The notes under the pieces were generated by a model. It was not told the DNA's origin. It was given only the letters and a program-made list of their open reading frames with translations, and ran no database searches. Of a DNA stretch of 64,000 nt, positions 60,990-64,000 are shown piece by piece (positions within the stretch are counted from its first letter, which is position 1; the number at the start of each line of letters is the position of its first letter). The translations under genes and the position numbers were made by a program. Origin of the DNA: Terricaulis sp. (GTDB lineage Bacteria > Pseudomonadota > Alphaproteobacteria > Caulobacterales > Aquidulcibacteraceae); contig JANPZV010000005.1 in NCBI GenBank assembly GCA_024707365.1, positions 1,116,001 through 1,180,000 on the forward strand, read 5' to 3'.

Positions 60990-61768
60990 GGCTTCCTCCT
61001 CGTTTCTAAGTACGCCGGTAGGGGCAAAGCCCTGCACCACCGATCGAAGCGCATTTTTGTAGATTGTCATATCCGATTGCCAGGCGATGTAGCGCATGCC
61101 GCGCGCGACGAAATTTTCAACGTCCTTGGTGTTGCTGGCGACAGCGCCGACATGTTTGCCGCGCGAGATCGCCACATCAACCGCACGCTCGATCGCGGCG
61201 AGCACCTCTGGATGATCGGTTTCGCCTGGGTGGCCGAGTGATTGGCTGAGATCGCCAGCGCCGATGAAGAGGACGTCAAGCGCCTCAAGCGCGCAGACCT
61301 CCTCGATCGCGCTTCGACCATGGCGGCGTTTTCGACATGCACGCTTATCGTCGTGTAGCGGTTGGCGTGGTCCACATAGCCTTTGGCGGAAGGGAAGCCA
61401 TAATCAGCGGCCCGGCATGCGCGCGCCCAGCCGCGCTCGCCCACGGGATGGTAGCGCGCGCGCTGGATTACCTCTTTCACGTCCTCTGCGGTGCGAAGGG
61501 CGGGTACTTGCACGCCGCTCGCGCCGCTATCGAGGGCGTGCAGGATGTTGGCTTCGCTCGCGTCGGGGGTGCGCACCATGGTGCTCATGCCGACAAGTTC
61601 CGCGGTGCGGATGACATTCTCAATTTCCGCGTGTGTGAAGGTGGAATGCTCCGCGTCGATAATGATGAAATCAAAGCCCGAGCGCCCGATCAGTTCGACG
61701 AGGCTGGGCGCGCCAACCTTGAAGAATGTGCCGAACGCGACCTCGCCGGCGTCGAGTTTTTGCCGCAT
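60990..61768 (-). CDS. HpcH/HpaI-family aldolase, frame broken once
   Basis: About 260 residues from ATG 61768 (MRQKLDAGEVAFGTFFKVGA). FDFIIIDAEHSTFTHAEIEN, GASGVQVPALRTAEDVKEVI and HPVGERGWARA are metal-dependent aldolase motifs. The break is near 61305-61315 (GCGCGATCG); then LDVLFIGAGDLSQSLGHPGE and ARGMRYIAWQSDMTIYKNAL. It cleaves a 2-oxo acid to pyruvate and an aldehyde. The reading frame then runs into the CMD gene without a stop, the last aldolase-like residues being GVLRNEEEA. Confidence 0.87.
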
Positions 61769-61877
61769 CGCAGTGTTGAACACGCTCAAACTCCATGAGC
61801 CTCGCGCAATTGCCTTTGCGCCGCCGCGCATCGCCAACCAGTTGACACCGACGCTGACATGCCCACTGATACCATAA

Positions 61878-61896
61878 GACTAGCTTATATAATGAC
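61878..61896. promoter_or_regulatory. third copy of the ATATAAGCT motif with a TATAAT box
   Basis: TAGCTTATATAATGAC sits between the aldolase and the second transporter, about 35 bases before the transporter ATG. On the plus strand TATAAT is a good -10 box. On the minus strand the sequence reads GTCATTATATAAGCTAG, similar to GTCAAATATATAAGCTTG before the monooxygenase. Confidence 0.5.
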
Positions 61897-61928
61897 AAGG
61901 CGCTTTAGCCGCCGCGGGGAGGAAGTTT

Positions 61929-63301
61929 ATGGCCGGACCGAGATCGGTGGACGTCAACACGTTTGTTGACGACCTCAAGCTAAACCGGTTCCACATCCTC
62001 ATCTTGGCGCTGTGCACCACGCTGATGATGATCGACGGCTATGAATTGTATGTCGTTGGTTGGGTGCTGCCCGATCTGGCGAATGATTTCGGCGTGTCGC
62101 GGACGGACCTGACGCCGATCCTCGTCGCGCAGCAGATCGGCATGGTGCTGGGGGCGTATTTCATCACGCCTTTGGCTGATCGGTTCGGCCGGCCCAAGCT
62201 CTTGCTGATCGCGTTTTCGGTGATCGCGCTGAGCTGCGTTGCGATCCTTTTTGCGCCAAACATCCCGACATTCATGGCGTGCCGCCTTGTCGCCGGCATG
62301 TTTGCAAGCGCTGTTGTGCCGATCCTCTTGTCGATCGTGACGGAGAACGCGCCCAAGCGCTATCGCGCGACGTTCGGCACGATCGTTGTTTCGGGCGCGC
62401 TGGCGGGTGCGTTGATTGGCGCGGCGATGCAGGCCTTCCTGCTTGAGCCCTATGGGTGGCGCGCAGGATTTTGGCTTGGCGTGCTCTTGCCCGTTATCAT
62501 GCTGCCGGTCATGGCGTTCTATCTGACAGACACGCTGCGCTATCTGGTGGCGCGCCGCCCAGGCGATCCGCGCATTCCGCTGATCGTGCGCCGGATGAAT
62601 CGCGGCGGGGAGGATATTGTCGTTCAAGCCCCGGCGGCCCCGGCCAACGCAGATCAGGGACGAGCCGCCGGCAACCCTGGCTTTGTTCAAGGGCTCTTCG
62701 GCGAAGGGCGCATGATCAGCACCATCTTCATCTGGCTCGCGTTCATGTCCTCGTTTATCTATATCAGCGCCGGCACATGGAAGACGACGATCTTCCTTGA
62801 TGTTGTGGGTATGGATTGGCGGCAGGTCGGCCTCGCCACGGCGATTGGCACGGCGACGAGCATTGTCGGCAATATCTTGATTGGCATGGCGATCGATCGC
62901 TGGGGCTTCCGCAAGGTGGTGCCGGCGGCGTTTTTCCTCGCTGCGATTTCTGTCGCGGCGATGGGGTTCACCGTGTCGATGATGGTCCCGTTCTTTATCT
63001 TCCTGGCGATTATGAATGCGTTCCAATCGGGCGGGCAGGCGGGGCTCGCAACGCTGGCCTCGAACCTCTATCCCTCGGCGCAGCGCGCGACGGGCGTAGG
63101 CTGGGCGTATGGCGCGGGGCGCACCGCCTCAATCGTGGCGCCGATTCTGGGCGCGCGATCGCCATCAGCCAGCAATTGCCGGCGCTCAACATGTTCTTGC
63201 TGTTCTCAATTCCGCTCGCCAGCGCGGGGCTTTGCGTGCTGCTGCTGTTCTTTATAACGCGGGATAAGCCGCAGGCGTTTGATCGGCCCGCGCATGCCTA
63301 G
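61929..63301 (+). CDS. second AAHS-type MFS transporter, frame broken at the C-terminus
   Basis: About 457 residues from ATG 61929 with a strong SD (GGGGAGGAAG). DVNTFVDDLKLNRFHILILA, MMIDGYELYVVGWVLPDLAN, FITPLADRFGRPKLLLIAFS and APKRYRATFGTIVVSGAL are AAHS motifs. Paralogous to the first transporter along its length. The break lies near 63155 (GCGCGCGATCGCC); then AIAISQQLPALNMFLLFSIP and FFITRDKPQAFDRPAHA. It overlaps the next gene by 8 bases. Confidence 0.9.
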
Positions 63302-64000
63302 CGCAAGCAGCGCCGCCGCGCCGATCGTGGATTGCCATGCGCATGTCTTCACCCACCGCATGCCGCTGGCGCAGGTGGCGTGGACGCATCCGGACTATGA
63401 GTATAGCGCCGAAGCGTTTGTGGCCGATCTTGATCGTCATGGCGTTTCGTTTGGGGTGATCTCGGCGGCGACGCTTTATGGCGGCTACAACGATTACACG
63501 CTGGCGGCGCTCGCCGCGCATAAGCGGCTGCGCGCCACGGTGATCGCGGATCCGAGCGTCAGCTTGCGTGAGTTTCAGCGTTGGGCCGATGCTGGCGTGG
63601 TGGGCGTGCGCTTTGCGTTGCGGCGTCTGCCGGCGCTGCCTGATTTGCGGGGCTATGAGTATCAGAAAATGCTCAACCGCCTCGCAGACAGTGGCTTACA
63701 TGTCCAATTGCTGGCGCGTGCGGATCAGATGCCTGAAGCGCTTGGCGCGCTGGAGCCGAGCGGCGTGCGTGTGGTGATCGATCATTTCGGCGGCCCGGAG
63801 AAAGACAAAGGGCCAGAGAGTCCAGGCTATGACGCGATATTTCGCGCCATCGGGAATGGACGCACCTGGGTGAAGCTTTCGGCGGCGTACCGGATTGGCG
63901 CGGATGCGGCGCGCGCCTGTGCGCAAGTTTTGTTCGAGCATGCGGGGCCGGAGCGCTTGTTGTGGGGCAGCGATGCGCCTTTCGTCGGGCACGAGAGCGC
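63294..64000 (+). CDS. amidohydrolase-family protein (PF04909-type), truncated by the window
   Basis: At least 235 residues are visible from ATG 63294 (MPSASSAAAPIVDCHAHVFT); the end lies outside. IVDCHAHVF gives the HxH metal site, HGVSFGVISAATLYGGYNDY the strand-helix pair, VRVVIDHFGGPEK a barrel His, and ERLLWGSDAPF the Asp. This is the TIM-barrel fold of 2-pyrone-4,6-dicarboxylate lactonase-like hydrolases and decarboxylases. It probably opens a lactone or hydrolyses a ring intermediate, fitting the catabolic cluster. Confidence 0.85.
   Translation, partial: MPSASSAAAPIVDCHAHVFTHRMPLAQVAWTHPDYEYSAEAFVADLDRHGVSFGVISAATLYGGYNDYTLAALAAHKRLRATVIADPSVSLREFQRWADAGVVGVRFALRRLPALPDLRGYEYQKMLNRLADSGLHVQLLARADQMPEALGALEPSGVRVVIDHFGGPEKDKGPESPGYDAIFRAIGNGRTWVKLSAAYRIGADAARACAQVLFEHAGPERLLWGSDAPFVGHES

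Overview
The window is high-GC DNA with dense, mostly housekeeping gene content and is typical of an alphaproteobacterium. A Caulobacterales/Hyphomonadales-type relative is my best inference. The reasons are a DUF1134 (EipA-type) envelope protein, a SAM-II riboswitch before a metX-metB operon, an aroK-aroB-CorC gene order, an infC product of the type that begins ARRP, and several families of palindromic intergenic repeats of the kind common in alphaproteobacteria.

Layout. 1-8.7 kb: end of a YggS gene, a membrane protein, an OmpR-type response regulator, yebC, several small envelope or secreted proteins, an NDUFA9-like oxidoreductase, DUF488 and uppP. 8.8-17.3 kb: gltD and gltB (glutamate synthase), YnfA, queG and mtgA. 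17.3-18.5 kb: an IS110-family insertion sequence with a probable bridge RNA, inserted into a palindromic repeat. 18.6-24.4 kb: SPFH protein, rhodanese, TPR protein, hydrolase and two glycosyltransferases. 24.4-32.1 kb: translation genes (infC, rpmI, rplT, pheS, pheT) interrupted by a lipoprotein, a toxin-antitoxin pair and a HAD phosphatase. 32.1-39.5 kb: lipoprotein, M19 dipeptidase, two paralogous secreted proteins, a CoA-ester lyase, accA, the DUF1134 protein and a decayed BrnT-type toxin locus. 39.5-42.1 kb: methionine operon under a SAM-II riboswitch. 42.1-51.3 kb: beta-propeller protein, DUF4870, xerD, parDE, a long Ala-rich secreted protein, aroK, aroB and a CorC-type protein. 51.3-52.7 kb: a visibly AT-richer insert encoding a membrane-anchored protein of the dCTP-deaminase/dUTPase fold that lacks key catalytic residues, plus a DUF1653 protein. 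53.6-64 kb: an apparent catabolic cluster with three acyl-CoA dehydrogenases, a MarR regulator, two AAHS-type transporters, a flavin monooxygenase, an HpcH-type aldolase, a CMD-family protein and an amidohydrolase, sharing a short promoter motif.

Two points dominate interpretation. First, more than 30 single-base frame breaks cut otherwise conserved and often essential genes (gltB, queG, infC, pheS, pheT, metB, metX, several dehydrogenases). Many lie at homopolymers or GC-dinucleotide runs, which points to consensus indel errors rather than real decay, so broken genes are annotated here as single genes spanning the frames. Second, the most novel-looking content is the DCD-fold membrane pseudoenzyme, followed by the IS110 element whose noncoding end carries matches to both its own terminus and its insertion site.
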